From contig VWZS01003477.1 of the NCBI GenBank assembly GCA_013397075.1, forward strand, positions 868,001 to 932,000: DNA of 64,000 nucleotides, in the 5' to 3' direction. Each line of letters opens with the position of its first letter. The first letter of the stretch is position 1. This document shows, piece by piece, positions 24,201 through 36,667 of the stretch. Origin of the DNA: Rhabdornis inornatus. Taxonomy: Eukaryota > Chordata > Aves > Passeriformes > Rhabdornithidae. Below the pieces are notes generated by a model. The model was given only the letters and a program-made list of their open reading frames with translations. It had not been told where the DNA came from and did not search any database. A program made the position numbers and the translations under genes.

Positions 24201-26601
24201 CCTCCACATAATTTACTTTATGACTGCCAGCTACATTCACAGATTTACAGGCACTGGGTTTTATCACCATGTGTGAGTCAAGGTTGTGGTTCATAATGAT
24301 TGTGCAGTTCATGGGAAAATTCTATAGACATCTTGTGTTGTATTTTAGTAGTTAAAATGAGTGGGATCTGTGCTTGAGAATGCTTCAGAGTGCCCTTTGT
24401 CCTGCTCCATCACCTGTGTAGGCAAGACTTTATACAGACTTCTGCTTACTGATTTTGGGGGAAACAACTATTTACTGTGGCAAACAGCTAACATATAAGG
24501 AAATGTCTCAGGTATTCTGGGAAGGGTAACTCTTTAAAAAGAGAAATGGAGTGGGTGTGGGTGTCTTCTGTAGGGTAAGACCTTTCTTTTTATCACCAGC
24601 TAGCACAGTTCTTCGAGTGACTTTACAGAAAATAATGCCAAGCTGGATTTTGTGGGTCATATCCCACAGCCAAATGCATTTATCTTCCATCCAGAGAGCC
24701 AGGTACAAGCTATTTGCAGTGCACATGAAGGCACTTCTGCATGGCATTGGGCTGTGCCTTGCACCCACATGAGGTTTCAGAGGGAGTTTGGTGTTGCTGC
24801 TTGGCTCCCAGTGCTACCAAGGACTCTGGAAAGGGCCACGAGGGCTCCCCAAGTAGGTCATGTTTTCAGAAATGTGAATTTTCTTCCTTTCACAAGGGGG
24901 CTTCTTGGGTTAATGTTTTTTACAGTCAAATACTTGCAAAACGCACTGTGAAATTAAGTCCTCTTCTCTCAGTAGGTGACATACCAGTAAAGGTCTTATT
25001 ACTGCCTCTCCCACATCAGCTTTGCTGTTTCTATACTGGAATGTAATTCAGTGAGCTACAGAACCATGAAAACATCTGATGTACTATTTCTCTTAAATGG
25101 ATTTTCCTCACAGAGAAGCTATCTTCATGGGCATTTCTTCTGTCAGCCCAATTTAATTGGATTGTAGCTGAAAACAATAATATTACATTTACATTTGCTT
25201 TAAAAGTCTCTGCATTTTAGCCTCTGCAGCCCATCTGGCTCTAACGTTGCTGAATTTTAATTTAATGAAATTTTTTTCATTTGAACTGACTAAATGTACT
25301 GCATTAACAATCTGCTGAATTAAAAAAGTAGTGAGAAAAAAACGTGTAATATTGATGTTTAGTCTTGGTAAAGGCATTTTTCCGAAGAACCACTCTTGCC
25401 TTATTTAATATAATTGTTTTTGTTTCCTTATGTGTGGGTTTGCAACTGTATGAACCTGAAATAAATCAGGACAAAAGAGACCCCCAGGACTAGCGTGGTT
25501 AAAGCATGCTGGTTCCCCTGGCCACCAGCAAGTCACTGAATGCCACACAAGGATTTAAATAGCAAAATGAGAGTCACGGATTGACACTTGATTTATACAA
25601 TCACCATATAAAGACCAAATGCCAGGCATCCAGGAGGGGCTAGAGGCAAAGCTCACCAGGCTTTCTACCTCCTTAAAAGCAGTCCTCACCAGGGAGATGC
25701 TAGCAGGTTGCCAGATCAGAATTCTGCTACAGTACACTGGCAAGGATGCAAAACCTGACACTTTTTAGCCCTCTCTATGCACAGCCATGCACACTTGGTC
25801 ACATGGAAGTCAAAAAGGGATGATGTTTCCCAGCATCAAGCATGGCTTTAGAAACAAGTGGTGTGTAAAACCTACTGCAAAGACAGATACCTCCAACCAG
25901 GAGAATGAAAGTGGCTGATTCTGAAGGTCTGAAACAAAACCCCAAACAAGTGCTCATGAGGGGAGAGAGGTGCATGGTGTGTGCATGTTAGCATGAAATT
26001 GGCTCTGAGGGTATCTTTGAACCAGTCACACCTTTCTGACATTGCCACTCAAAGCACAGGGCCCAGCCAGCAAGGCCAACGCCCAGAGAACACATTCCCA
26101 TTCTGGAGTTGTTGTAAATCCCTAGAAGAGCAGGCTGTGAGCTTTGCCAGCCCTGCTTGCTTGCCTCGGGCTGCTCTTTGTGAAACCCTGTGGATCCTCT
26201 CTATGTAGAGCCTTGTGGGGAGCTGGGGCCAGACAGGCAGAGAAGCAGCAGCCTCAGTCAGTGCTTTGCTAGTGTTGGTGTGTCCCTGCACCATCCAGAC
26301 CATGACAGAGCCAGCAGGGAAGGACACTGCTTCCCTGTTAAACCTCTGGGGAATACAGGTGGAAAGGGGGATGCTCCACCAGCCCTACTCCTGGTAAAAA
26401 TGTCGATTAGCGTTTGCATTTCATTAAAAGGCAAGAACTGCGAGCAAAAGCCTCAAATCTGCAGGAAAAACAGTCTGCTCAAAAGCAAGAGATTTATTTT
26501 ATGCCTTTGTTTTGGACACTTGTAACTGGTTGTGGGCTTTCTTACAGATCAGCAAAGATGTAGGCCAAGCACCACAGCTGTAATCATGGTAGGTGCAAAA
26601 A
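21281..26601. other. Non-coding stretch, no recognised gene
   Basis: AT-rich sequence with chance frames only. It contains one weak MIR-like piece (21.6 kb), a 14-base exact direct repeat at 23.26 and 23.30 kb, and an AT-rich candidate conserved block at about 25.13-25.40 kb. Confidence 0.55.
21580..21630 (-). mobile_element. Weak MIR-like similarity, minus strand
   Basis: GGCTGGAAATAGAACCCCTG resembles the reverse complement of the MIR core (GAGCTGGGATTCGAACCC). Only about 25 bases support this. Confidence 0.2.
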
Positions 26602-27121
26602 TAATCATGGAATAGCTTGGACTGGAAGGCACCTCTGAAAGGTTATCTAGTCCAGCCCCCCTGCAATGAGCAGGACCATCTTCATCTAGATCAGGTTGCC
26701 CAGAGCTCTGTCCAGCCTTAACTATTTCAAGGGATGGGAGATGTACTCTCTCTGGGCTACCTGCTCCAGTGTCTCACCACCCTTACAATGAAGGATTTCT
26801 TCCTGATATGGAATCAAAATCTACTTCCTTTCAGATTCAAGCCATCCCCCCCTTGTCCCATCTCCATATACTCTTGTGAAAAGTCCCTCCCAGCTCTTTC
26901 CTAGGCCCCCTTTAATGTACTGGCCGGTGCTATAAGGTGTCCCTGAACCTTCTCTTTTCCAGGCTGAACAACCCCAGCTCCCTCAGCCTGTATTCATAGG
27001 AGAGGGGCTCCATTCCTCTAATCATCTACATGGCCCTCCCCTGGACTTGTTCGAACACATCTCTCATGCGCTGAGTGAGTCACAGTAATCCAGGAGGGGT
27101 CTCACCAGAGCAGACAAAGGG
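26602..27121 (-). mobile_element. CR1 LINE 3' fragment, about 520 bp, minus strand
   Basis: Read on the plus strand, the block matches the reverse complement of the avian CR1 3' end. It starts AATCATGGAATAGCTTGG, then shows GGAAGGCACC, TCTAGTCCAGCCCCCCTGC, AGGTTGCCCAGAGC, GATTTCTTCCTGATAT, CCCCTTGTCCCATC, AGGCTGAACAACCCCAGCTC and GGAGGGGTCTCACCAGAGCAGA in the canonical order. It is 5'-truncated, as most CR1 copies are, and carries many substitutions, so it is old and inactive. What remains of the reverse-transcriptase ORF end is broken. The diagnostic hairpin/octamer end (ATTCTATG-like) is at the left boundary. Confidence 0.92.
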
Positions 27122-27198
27122 GATTTTCCATGATAGAAAACTGTCCAGGGCCAGGACAACTGCTTTGTAAGAAAGAAGTTTGAAAGAAGCAGATAAAA

Positions 27199-27225
27199 TA
27201 AAGAAAGAAAGAAAACAGAGAAAGA
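27199..27225 (+). repeat. Short (AAAG)n microsatellite
   Basis: Three to four AAAG units with purine-rich edges lie about 80 bases past the CR1 fragment. Confidence 0.7.
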
Positions 27226-27304
27226 GTCTGCCAACGAGGAGTGCAGCTAAGCAGGATGCACTCACACCTTTTGTAGCACATTCCCTCCTCCCATCACCCC
27301 AAAT

Positions 27305-27465
27305 GAAATGTGGAAATGGTACCTTGGGGATAATAACACTTCCCTAGGACCAGCTAGAGGTGCTCACATGCTATAATAATAGATGCTGTGTATGTGCTGC
27401 AGATGGAAAGTGGATATTGGCTCAGTATTTGCAAAATGGGAATAATAAGCCTGGGTCTTCCAGAA
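27305..27465 (+). mobile_element. Possible MIR-like remnant(s), plus strand
   Basis: GGGGATAATAACACTTCC near 27327, and TTTGCAAAATGGGAATAATAA near 27427 (given here in part), each resemble the MIR 3' segment with the AAAATGGGGATAATAA core. They could be two overlapping fragments or chance similarity in AT-rich DNA. They lie just downstream of the CR1 fragment. Confidence 0.3.
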
Positions 27466-28559
27466 GTCTGTTTGGTGAGCATGGTGCAGGAAAGAATGTC
27501 CACCACCAGCTCTTCATTCTGTTCCTCTGCAGGCACTGATGAATTAAGTGTACGGTGTCTTGCTGTGAAGGATAAGTGGAACAGACACATGGAGATGTCT
27601 GACATATATTTTGAGGTGTATTTAATATTGTAGTGCTTCCGGATTCCACTAGCATGCTAGGGGTTTTGGCTTCAAACCAATGTTTGCATCAGTACCATGT
27701 GTCTCTGGAACAGCAGTGCTTACTTTAGAGCTGGCTCTGAAAATAGTTTCCATTATAACCCCTTGTTTTCACATGCTTCTTTTATTTTATTTTGAAAATC
27801 CTCTTTTGAGTCAAAAATTTCCATCTGTATCTTTGCCAAAAGGTGAAGTTTCTCCCCCTTCTTTTTCTTCAGCTTGGAGGGAGAATCTTTCAGATGTTCT
27901 TGAGTCATGGGAGAGTGGAAAAAATGCATTTTCCCAGTAGGATAAAAAAAAAGTCCACATTTTCACAGCAGTAGAAACATACGGGGAAAGGAAACTGAAG
28001 GCTGAAACTTGCATTTTGGTTCAGATATTTCTGTAGTAAACCAGCTTCATAAGGAAGAACTGATTTGCCAAAGGCAGAGATGGTTCTGATTTTTGGCAGT
28101 TAATCAGGCATGGGTCCAGGTTTGAAACTTTGCTGGCATTCAGGATATTGTTCAAGGTAGAGTCTTTACAGCTGGCCATTTAAAAAGAAAAGAGACAGTC
28201 CCCAGTGGACTTCTGCCTTTCAGAACTAATTATAGTCCAGCAATACATTTGAATTCATTCTAAAATCTAATTGAATGGAGAGGAACTAGAAGAACACTGG
28301 TGCCAAATATTTTCGAAACTTTTTCTCAATTCTCACTCAAGTCAGCAAATGGAGGTTGTTGAAGTCATGGGCGGGCTGATGCACTTCAAAAGGGCCAAAG
28401 TGCACGACAAGGTATGTGCACACGACTGGTTTGAGGACAAACTTCATTCAGTACACCCACCAAATTTTTTCTTGGATGTCTTTTCCCCTTCACATAGGCT
28501 AGGAAGCATTAGTGAAAAACTCTGGTGTGCTGGGTGTAGTTACACTGAATCGGCTAATA

Positions 28560-28602
28560 AGCAGAAAAGAAAAATGGAAAGGGGAAGGGAAAGGAAAGAG
28601 GT
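28560..28602 (+). repeat. G/A-rich purine tract
   Basis: AGAAAAGAAAAATGGAAAGG followed by GGAAGGGAAAGGAAAGAGG is almost pure purine and could adopt triplex-type structure. No gene is associated with it. Confidence 0.6.
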
Positions 28603-29142
28603 AGGCGTCTAACTATCATGCTGGTGAGTGATCCTGCATCACTGTGCTTCTTTCTATTACTGTTTTCTCCTGTTCAGAGCTGTAGTGGATACACTGCTGG
28701 TATGTCCCCTCCATGTGTTCCAGAAAATACACAAGATCTGAACAACTTGGGGGCTGATGACACTGTTGTGACCTTCAGTTTCATATTTTCTGGCTCTTTT
28801 GAAACTTTCAACTATGCAGCCTGCACATTTCATCAAACCTTTTGCTTTCTATCATTCTAAACCTGCTCCAAGTGTACATACATTTGGCAAAGGCATCCAA
28901 AATGATGTGTTTATTTTGCTTCAGTGCCAAAAAGCAGTGATTCATTAAGGAGCTTGGAAACATAGACGAAAAGCCACAGCCAGCAACCACTACACGTGCC
29001 CTGAAGAGCAGAAAGCTGTGTTTTTCTAAGGGAAATGGTTAGTGCAGCTGGATCAGGATCATGGCTGCCTTCTCTGAAGTGAGGAGGCACTGCTGGGCAG
29101 GCTGGAGAGCACAGAAGTTCTCCTGGATAGCTGGGCTTTGCT

Positions 29143-29159
29143 GCAGCAGCAGCAGCAGC
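29143..29159 (+). repeat. Short (CAG)5 repeat
   Basis: Five uninterrupted CAG units occur in a non-coding context. The alanine run in a minus-strand frame across them is not taken as a protein. Confidence 0.75.
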
Positions 29160-32100
29160 CAGAAGGCAGCCAGAGGCTGCTGCTAGACCCAGATGGGAGA
29201 GAGAAAAAATGCCCAAGGGGAATTGGTCCAGCTGTTAGGAGCCTTTCCTTGAAATGATGAATTTCACCGTGCCACTACTATGGTGAACACAATGAAAGGT
29301 GCAACGCGCCTTGAGAGAAGAGGTGGAAGAGGAAAGGTGGTGACCTGCAGTAAGAATAGGCCTCCAGCTGCCTTTAGCTGCACTACTTCATTGTTTCTGC
29401 TGGGGACATACCAGCTTGTATCAGTAAAGGGGCCAGTTCATTCTGTTTATTGTAGCTACTGATACAAACTTTAGCAGCAGCTAAAGCCTTTGAAAACCTG
29501 GCAGAAACCTAACTATTGAGGAACTCTACACTCCAACGTGTCATTGTTACGCCACTGTTTTCTTCTTCCCCAGTGGCTTGAACTAGGACAGGCAGAATGC
29601 TATTTATAATTTCTAATGTAGTCCTTTTTTGTCTTTCATCATAAATCTGGAACCCTGGACAAAATTGAAATCTAGTGACAAACACACTGTTGATTGGAAA
29701 ATGTCTGATGGTTGTTTTTGCCTGGAAAGGAAATTCTGTCCTGTGCTGTCACAGTGCTGCCACACAACAGGAGGTGCTGGGATACAGGAGTCAGTACAAG
29801 GCACAAAGGAAATGATAATGTGTGAAGTACATTATTATCAAGAGTTCTTGCAACTAACAGTCATAAACATGTAGAAGAGTTTTTGAAAATTCAAGATTTA
29901 AAATTTAAACCAGAACTGTGGCATTTACATTAGCATTAGGATGTGACCTTACAGACTTTGGATAATATGTCATGTTACCTACTGGGGGGTTCTTCACCCG
30001 TTTTTCAGGAATATCTGATTTAGGCTTAGGGACATAATGTGATCCAGTATGCCAGTTCCCCTTGGTGCTTTAAACAAAGACAGAAGGTAGCTTTTTCCAG
30101 CATCAAATGAACACTACTTAGCGCTTCTTAAAAGAAGGCAAGAGTCATATCCTGAAGAGCACACATTTCTTATAAGATATACAGTTTTTAGTAAATTCGA
30201 ATTTAAAAACTCCAACACTTGTGTCAGATGGGCCTGATTAATCTCTCATGTTTTCACTTTCGTAATATTACACAAGTAGTACTCCAAAATATGCATTACG
30301 CCACTTCTACTACTTACATCAGAAGTCTTCAGGCAGCTGATAATTTTTAAAACAATAGATGTGAAAGTAATAGTACTCCAAATAATTAGTGGAATACTCT
30401 GAGTCTGAGAAAATGAAGGTTCCTGCATAGGCCAGGCTTGATGAAGTAAAGTGAGGGAGCTGACTCCAGATCATCACAAGCAAAATAAACAAACATTAGC
30501 AACAAGTGTGGGATGGAGGGAAAGATCTAAAATCTCAGAGGGATTTAAAATTTTAGAATTTGCCTTTAAGGAACATTAGGGAAAGAAAACACCTTTGAAA
30601 GATATTGTGGAACAGAACTGGCTGAGAATAAAGCATGTAGAAACTGAAATGTAGGAAGAGAGCACAGCAGGGGTGTACAGCAGTTTCTGATGCACATGAG
30701 AGGAGTAGATCTGCTCTTCATGACTCCTAAATATTTGTGTTGGGACAGTTTTCTTTCTATTTTCTGCCTTTCAACCACACACAGTATGCAAATTATTTTA
30801 AAAGTCCAGTGTGTACAGCATGACAGAAACTGCAATCTGTTATTTAAATGACAATGGAGATTTTTCAACATACTTGCAAATGTTCAAGTCTGTAGAAGTC
30901 ATTCCTAGAACAACTTGCTAAGTAGTTACTTAATGTAGGAGAGAGCAACGTTAAGTTAAAGGGTACATCAAAAGAAAGCCACAGATCAGATGATAAAACC
31001 ACACAAGTAGATCCATAAGCATTCCTTACTAACCATTACAACCATATTGATGTGTTGTGTGATGCAAGTTTCCTCCAGGGACAGGTGAAACCCCTGAGTC
31101 AGAGAGCACAAAGAGAGGCCCGTAGCTGAGGGCACCTAGCACACAGCCCGGGTAATAAATTATTGAACTCCTGTCATGATGAATTGTGTACCTGCTTCCC
31201 AGTGCTCAAAACTGGCTTGCAAACTGTTATGGTGAATAATTTAGAGTAGCAAACAGGTTTGAAAGTGCAGAATATATTTGGAGATAATTTGTGAGCAGAA
31301 AGAAAACCTGTCAGTGCCAAATCACCAGTAATGGGTTTGCCCAGCTGTGCTGTTTTTCCTGCCTCTGATGGCAAAGATCTAGTAAGGATAAATAAGAACA
31401 GACATTGAAACAGGAGTCGAGATCACCTGAATGCTAAACAAGTCTGAGCCCCTCAGATCCTTCATAGGTAACCACCTTGCTACCCATCACCCAGTGCAAT
31501 CTTAAAGTGAACAAGCAAATCTCATCCAAAAAAAATTCTGCTGTATGTTTTGATCAGAATAACCCTTATTTGCATATTAACTCCTGTGATCCAAAGTTCT
31601 GAACCCTTAGCTTCCAAATTTAGAGACTGAACTACAGAAGCTCCCCTCAGTTCTGTATAGTTGCCTTCCATTCTACTATGTAGACAGTATATGCAATGTT
31701 TTTTTTTGTGGGAGGAGGACTGGTGATGGTCAGTCATAAAAACAACAGCCTCTTTTTTAAGGAAGATTTCAAGTTCTCTTTTTTTACCTTATACTTGGGC
31801 ACTGAAAATGGTAGGTGACACTGGTGAAGACAGCATTGCTAAGCCATTAGAAGTAAAAAAAGGACACATAAAATGATTTTAAAATGTTTTCCAATGAGAG
31901 AACATTCTGGGGTTATTGAAAAAGTCTCTGGTTATTAAAAGGAAATGGCCTAAATTCCTGATATGATGCCTGTATACTCCAAAAATATGGCCTGTGATTT
32001 TGTTTTGACAGTGCCTGTTTAAGAACTGCATTTGGTTTCACCAAAAGCAGAACTAGCTTTTTGCTCAATCACAGCTGATGTTTCAGTCTCAAGCAAAGAG

Positions 32101-35100
32101 ACTGTGGTGGTATGCTCCCCAAACTCTTCCCTTAATAACTGAGGCTCTCTACAGGCAGGTACGAATTCAATGTCATTGTCACAAACCTTACTGTGACCAT
32201 GACTAAAAAAATTACCTAGCTTCTTGCTTGTGTTTGCTCCATGCCATGACCTTTGCTTTGTTTGCTGTATCATTCAGCTCTGCAGTCTGCCAGACACTGT
32301 GCTGCTCATCTTCCAGCAGTTCTGCACACTGGCAGGAGCTGTGAGTGGGTGGACCAAGTAAGAAATTACCTGTTTGAATAATTTCTGCTCTGGACTCAGT
32401 GCCATCCTCTTGGTTTTTCTTAATAGGCACCTGGAAAATAGTCTATTCCTGCTACATTTGCCAGTCCTGCATTAGGAATCCTGGGATTAAATGTGATAGA
32501 CCCTCCTCATAGCTTCTGTTATATTTAGGGCCATAAATTAATCTCAATAACTGAGAGAATAGTAATACAATTTCACCTTTTTAAAATGCCTCTTTACATG
32601 AGCCCACAGAAATGTAACGACCAGGCAACAACATCCTACAAGTTGTAAGTAATCTGTTGCCATCTATCATCCCAGTACAGTAAACACACTGAAATAGACC
32701 GGTCCTTGATGTTTTATTGAGGGGGAGGAACTCACCCTTTCACATGTGAGATAGATTATTGTGTGTATTATGTCATTCTGACTCTGGAAAAAATTGGAAG
32801 TTTTACATCATCTTCCATGAAGAGATCTCGTATCAGCCATTTCAACAAGTGAGACATTCTAGCTTTACAAACACCTCTGAAATTCATGAAGAAGCTAGTT
32901 TTTTCCCTTTTGGTGGAATATTTCAGTTCTTGAGGGTCAGCAGAGTGTCTCTTTAAGAGTACTCTCTACAGTACTCAACACAGTAATTTTGGGCAAGAAG
33001 AGAAGGGCTGTGTGTGTAGCATGAAGCAATCAGACATTATTCTTCACACTGAAATCTCAAATCTGGCTAGGACACAGGTTCCAGGAACCCCATTGATGCT
33101 GCTGTGTCAGAACAGTCTGGCATGACTTACTGGCACCTCTTGAACCCATCACCTGAACCGCTGCTTCACCACCTGATGGAAGACACACATATTTTAGCAC
33201 CTTTTTGCAGAATTTCCTTCAGTACAAGACTAGCCCTGGATAAGACGGTCGTGGAAATTTTAATCCTGAAATTCTGACTTGAATCTTCCCCTGCTTGTTT
33301 TTGCCTTGCTTGCACCTGTGGATTTCCAGAAACCCCAGAAGACTAAAATACTGCAAAATGCTTGGAAGTCCGTTTGTGTGTCTTATGCTCTTAGTTGTTT
33401 AGATGCTGGAATATACAGCCTAAGATATCATAAATCATCTACACCCTAAAAAATAAGTATACAAAATAAAAGTGTGTTTTAGCTACATAATTGTAATCTC
33501 AAATCTATGCTAGAATAATTTGTTATATCCTTAAACTTTCAACTGTTCTACATGTCAACTATCAACATGGCAAGAAACTTAATGCACATATGAGAACACC
33601 TCTATCATACTCAGAATAAATCTACAGACAACCAAATATTAAATGTGTGTATTTTGTATGGATGCTCACATGTGAATGTCAGTAGGATGTTAGAATCCCT
33701 TCTGTGTGGAGGCAATTATATAATTATAGCTCTACATATGAGAAAGGTAATATATCTTTCAACAGCCCAGTTTCCCTTACCATTCATAGAAAAGAAAGTC
33801 ACCACCATCAGTTAATTTAGGAAGAAAAAGACAGAAACAAACACAACTAAACAAAAAAAAAAACCTGGTAACTACTTCAATTACATGAAGGATGTGGTAA
33901 CTAAATTTCATTTATTTAGCTCACGAATTGACTTTGAGGACTTTATTACTTCACGTGAATCATTGCAGACAGATGGTATACACTTTTGCATTGTAAACTG
34001 GGCTTTTACGCAGGAGGGGAACACAATTTCCTTTGATAAAATTAATGAGATTCACCAGAGGCAGACAGAAACACTTTTATGTTCCTGTTTACAAGTGACT
34101 CCAAAGAGGTAACTCAAGTTTCTCAAAATAAACCCGTTAAAAATAATTTTTCAAGGTAAAAAAAATGAACATACCACATTGCATGCAAAAAAAATAATCC
34201 TGAGAAATTAATGACAGAAGTTGTCTATACAACAAGCCACCCTTCTGGAAGCCTTTCCTTGGGTTGACAAAGGGACCACTAGGCCATTTACCTCGCCCTT
34301 GGCTCCCATTGCACAATTCAGCCTGGTTCTCTGCATAAGCCCCTCTTGGTTGTCTTCAACACAGTGTTTTGTATGGCACCTGGGGGTGTCAGACAGAGTC
34401 CTTCCTTCAGTGCTTGAACACCCAGGAGTGCTGCAATGCTGTTCTTTCCTTGCAAGGGCACTGTTAAGTTAAAATGCAACATGTCTGTCTTCCCCAAGTG
34501 CATTGGTTTTTTTCACACCTTTTGTTGGAGACCGATTTTTGTGATTTCAATCTTATCTTCTGGATCTCTTTCCAGCTCTCTCACATCCCACAGCATCTTT
34601 TTAAGGGACAGACAACAACACTGGATGTGGGACAGCACTTTTTTTCTGATGAAAAGCACAATGATGTAATGGGATTTCTACCTACCTTTTTCTACTTGCA
34701 TAGCTGTATGTACATATCAATCCCTTTTCTACCAGCACTAGCTCACTGGGAGCTCATGCTGAATTTCTCCAAGTTAATACATGGAGTACCTTTCAAAGAT
34801 ACATTCCTTGGCCATGTAGGTTGTGTTGTTTCATCCTGTAAGTCTGACTTTTTTCTCTTTTTGACCCTATTAAAACTTACTTTCTTGAAAGACCTGAGTT
34901 TATTAGATAATCCAGATAACTCTCTGACTGCCTTGTTCTCATTATCACTCTGTTAATATTTACTCTGACTAAAATTGCTGCCAGTGGTGATTTATTTAGT
35001 CTTTTTAAAGCTGTTTGAAATAATACTTCTCTAGATTCCTGATGAAAACTCTGAAGAGCCTCCCCACAGCTCACCAACAGAAACATCCTCATTAATAACT

Positions 35101-36370
35101 CATGCTAGTGCTGCTTGGACAATTGATCTGCTTTTCATTTAGTTCTTCATCTGTTTGTGCTTTATTAATTCTGTGCTGTACTCACTTTTTTTTCTCTTAC
35201 TAAATCAAGTACCTAGCAGAAGTCTATTACACTCAAGCCTCTGGCAATTTAATGCATAATCATAGTAAATGAGGAAATAAAAGAGCTGTTTACCAGGACC
35301 TATTTTCTACAAAAAAACATGAAGACTAGCATTAGTTGTATTCTCCATCACAATTCTTCTGCCTACCACACAGGCAGCAGTTACTTCTTATGCTCCTTTT
35401 GTGTCCTTGGTATGGGCCCCACACTAACACACTTCTCTGTCCCTGAAACACCACCACAGAGCCAACACATGCAAAGATCAGCCTGCCAGACATCACTTCA
35501 ACCCCTCTAGGATTTTCCTCTAGGATTTCCAGACCACTGGGAAATTGTAATTTCACCATGTCTTGCTAATAGATGTTCTTTAGGTGAGCCACAATTGTCC
35601 TCCTGTGATATATATGCATCTCACAGCTTATTTCTAGATACTGCATAGTCATAGCTATTAGGCGCTCAAGTCTTTTGGGGGGGTTAATTTTTTTTTAATC
35701 TCTTTATTTTTCCACCAGTGGTAACAGTTACTTGTTTGCTCTAGCATTAAGCTTGTATCACTGCTTGGATGATGCTTATGCTTAAAGGAAGACAAATTAA
35801 CCATTTGTTCGTTTTGCCCTAGTGTTATATGCACAATGTCTGTTTTCCCCCATCTTCCCCATAAGTTGATCCAATTGATTCCGTCCCTTCTTGTCACCTG
35901 TTACGGCAGAGTGCTGTCTGGATATTGCTGTCTTTGACTATCTTCTTTCTTTCAAAACTAAAAGTAGTCCTTTCGATTCCATAATCCTTCGATTATGTAC
36001 CTGTGTGTGTGGCGAGAGTCGGGCATTTTTCCAGACCTCAGCCACAGCCACACGAGCCTGGTCAGGATCCCATGCCCTGCACGGGCGCTCCTCTTCCACT
36101 CGTGACGGCAGCGCAGCCCTGAAAACTGCTCCCAACAGTAAAGCACCTCAAGCACGGCGACGGGATCGCTCCCTGCGGCTGCCTCAATTTTCCGCTGTAC
36201 CTTCAGAGGGGATGAGAAGGGGTGGGAATAACTCCGTGTCTGGACCAGCGCTTTGGAGCAAGGCGGGGGTAGGCAGGGACCGGGACGCCAGCAGCCCGGG
36301 AAGCCCCGCCAGCTGCGCACCGTCCTTTCCAAACTCCGCGTAGCTAAAGGTTTCCTTTCTTTCACTTAAA

Positions 36371-36384
36371 AAAAAATATATTAA
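36371..36384 (+). promoter_or_regulatory. TATA-like AT box inside the CpG island
   Basis: A short A/T run (AAAATATATTAAAG) stands alone in the GC-rich island about 80 bases upstream of the N gap. It could act as a TATA or initiator-region element for a start site near 36400-36415, but CpG-island promoters usually lack TATA boxes. The assignment is by motif only. Confidence 0.25.
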
Positions 36385-36452
36385 AGACCTCTGCGATCGC
36401 GGCGCTGCCCCGCGCGGGGCCGGCGCGCAGCCCCCGGGCCGGGCGGGGCCGA

Positions 36453-36553
36453 NNNNNNNNNNNNNNNNNNNNNNNNNNNNNNNNNNNNNNNNNNNNNNNN
36501 NNNNNNNNNNNNNNNNNNNNNNNNNNNNNNNNNNNNNNNNNNNNNNNNNNNNN
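36453..36553. other. Assembly gap (101 N) in the PHACTR2 promoter/5' UTR
   Basis: A run of 101 N lies between extremely GC-rich flanks, the typical place for short-read assemblies to break. Real sequence of unknown length, probably including the transcription start or part of the 5' UTR, is missing here. Confidence 0.98.
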
Positions 36554-36595
36554 CCCCGCCAGCCGGCGGGGAGCGCGGGCCCGGCCAGCACCGGG

Positions 36596-36649
36596 ATGTG
36601 CCCTCAGGAGCAGCCGCGGCGGAGGCTGCGCGCCCCGCGGGCGGCGTGA
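36596..36649 (+). promoter_or_regulatory. Upstream ORF in the PHACTR2 5' UTR (17 codons plus stop)
   Basis: The ATG at 36596 opens a short Arg/Ala/Pro-rich frame (MCPQEQPRRRLRAPRAA) that ends at TGA 36647-36649, only 18 bases before the PHACTR2 ATG and in the same frame. Its Kozak context (G at -3, T at +4) is moderate. Such a uORF would be expected to lower initiation at the main start or make it dependent on re-initiation and leaky scanning. This is inferred: the transcript must start upstream of 36596, which I cannot confirm because the gap begins 43 bases earlier. Confidence 0.5.
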
Positions 36650-36667
36650 GCGCCTCCCGGCCAAGCC

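Larger units (their letters stand above)
27466..36019. other. Non-coding stretch upstream of the PHACTR2 promoter, no recognised gene
   Basis: I find no exon with family similarity. The longest frame, 34474-34956 on the plus strand, is Phe/Leu/Ser-rich without a recognisable domain and is overlapped by other frames. Any alternative upstream promoter of PHACTR2 in this interval could not be recognised from sequence. Confidence 0.55.

Noticed and set aside
28911..29216. Minus-strand frame with a poly-alanine run
   Set aside because: The alanine run is the complement of the (CAG)5 repeat, with no other support.
34474..34956. 160-codon plus-strand frame, among the longest in the window
   Set aside because: It has no recognisable domain, Phe/Leu/Ser-rich composition in T-rich DNA, overlapping frames, and no promoter or splice context. 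It fits a chance frame.
35958..36365. Possible divergent gene on the minus strand from the PHACTR2 CpG island
   Set aside because: The frames follow GC-rich composition. There is no recognisable protein, and no donor that would make a convincing first exon. Divergent non-coding transcription is possible but not visible.
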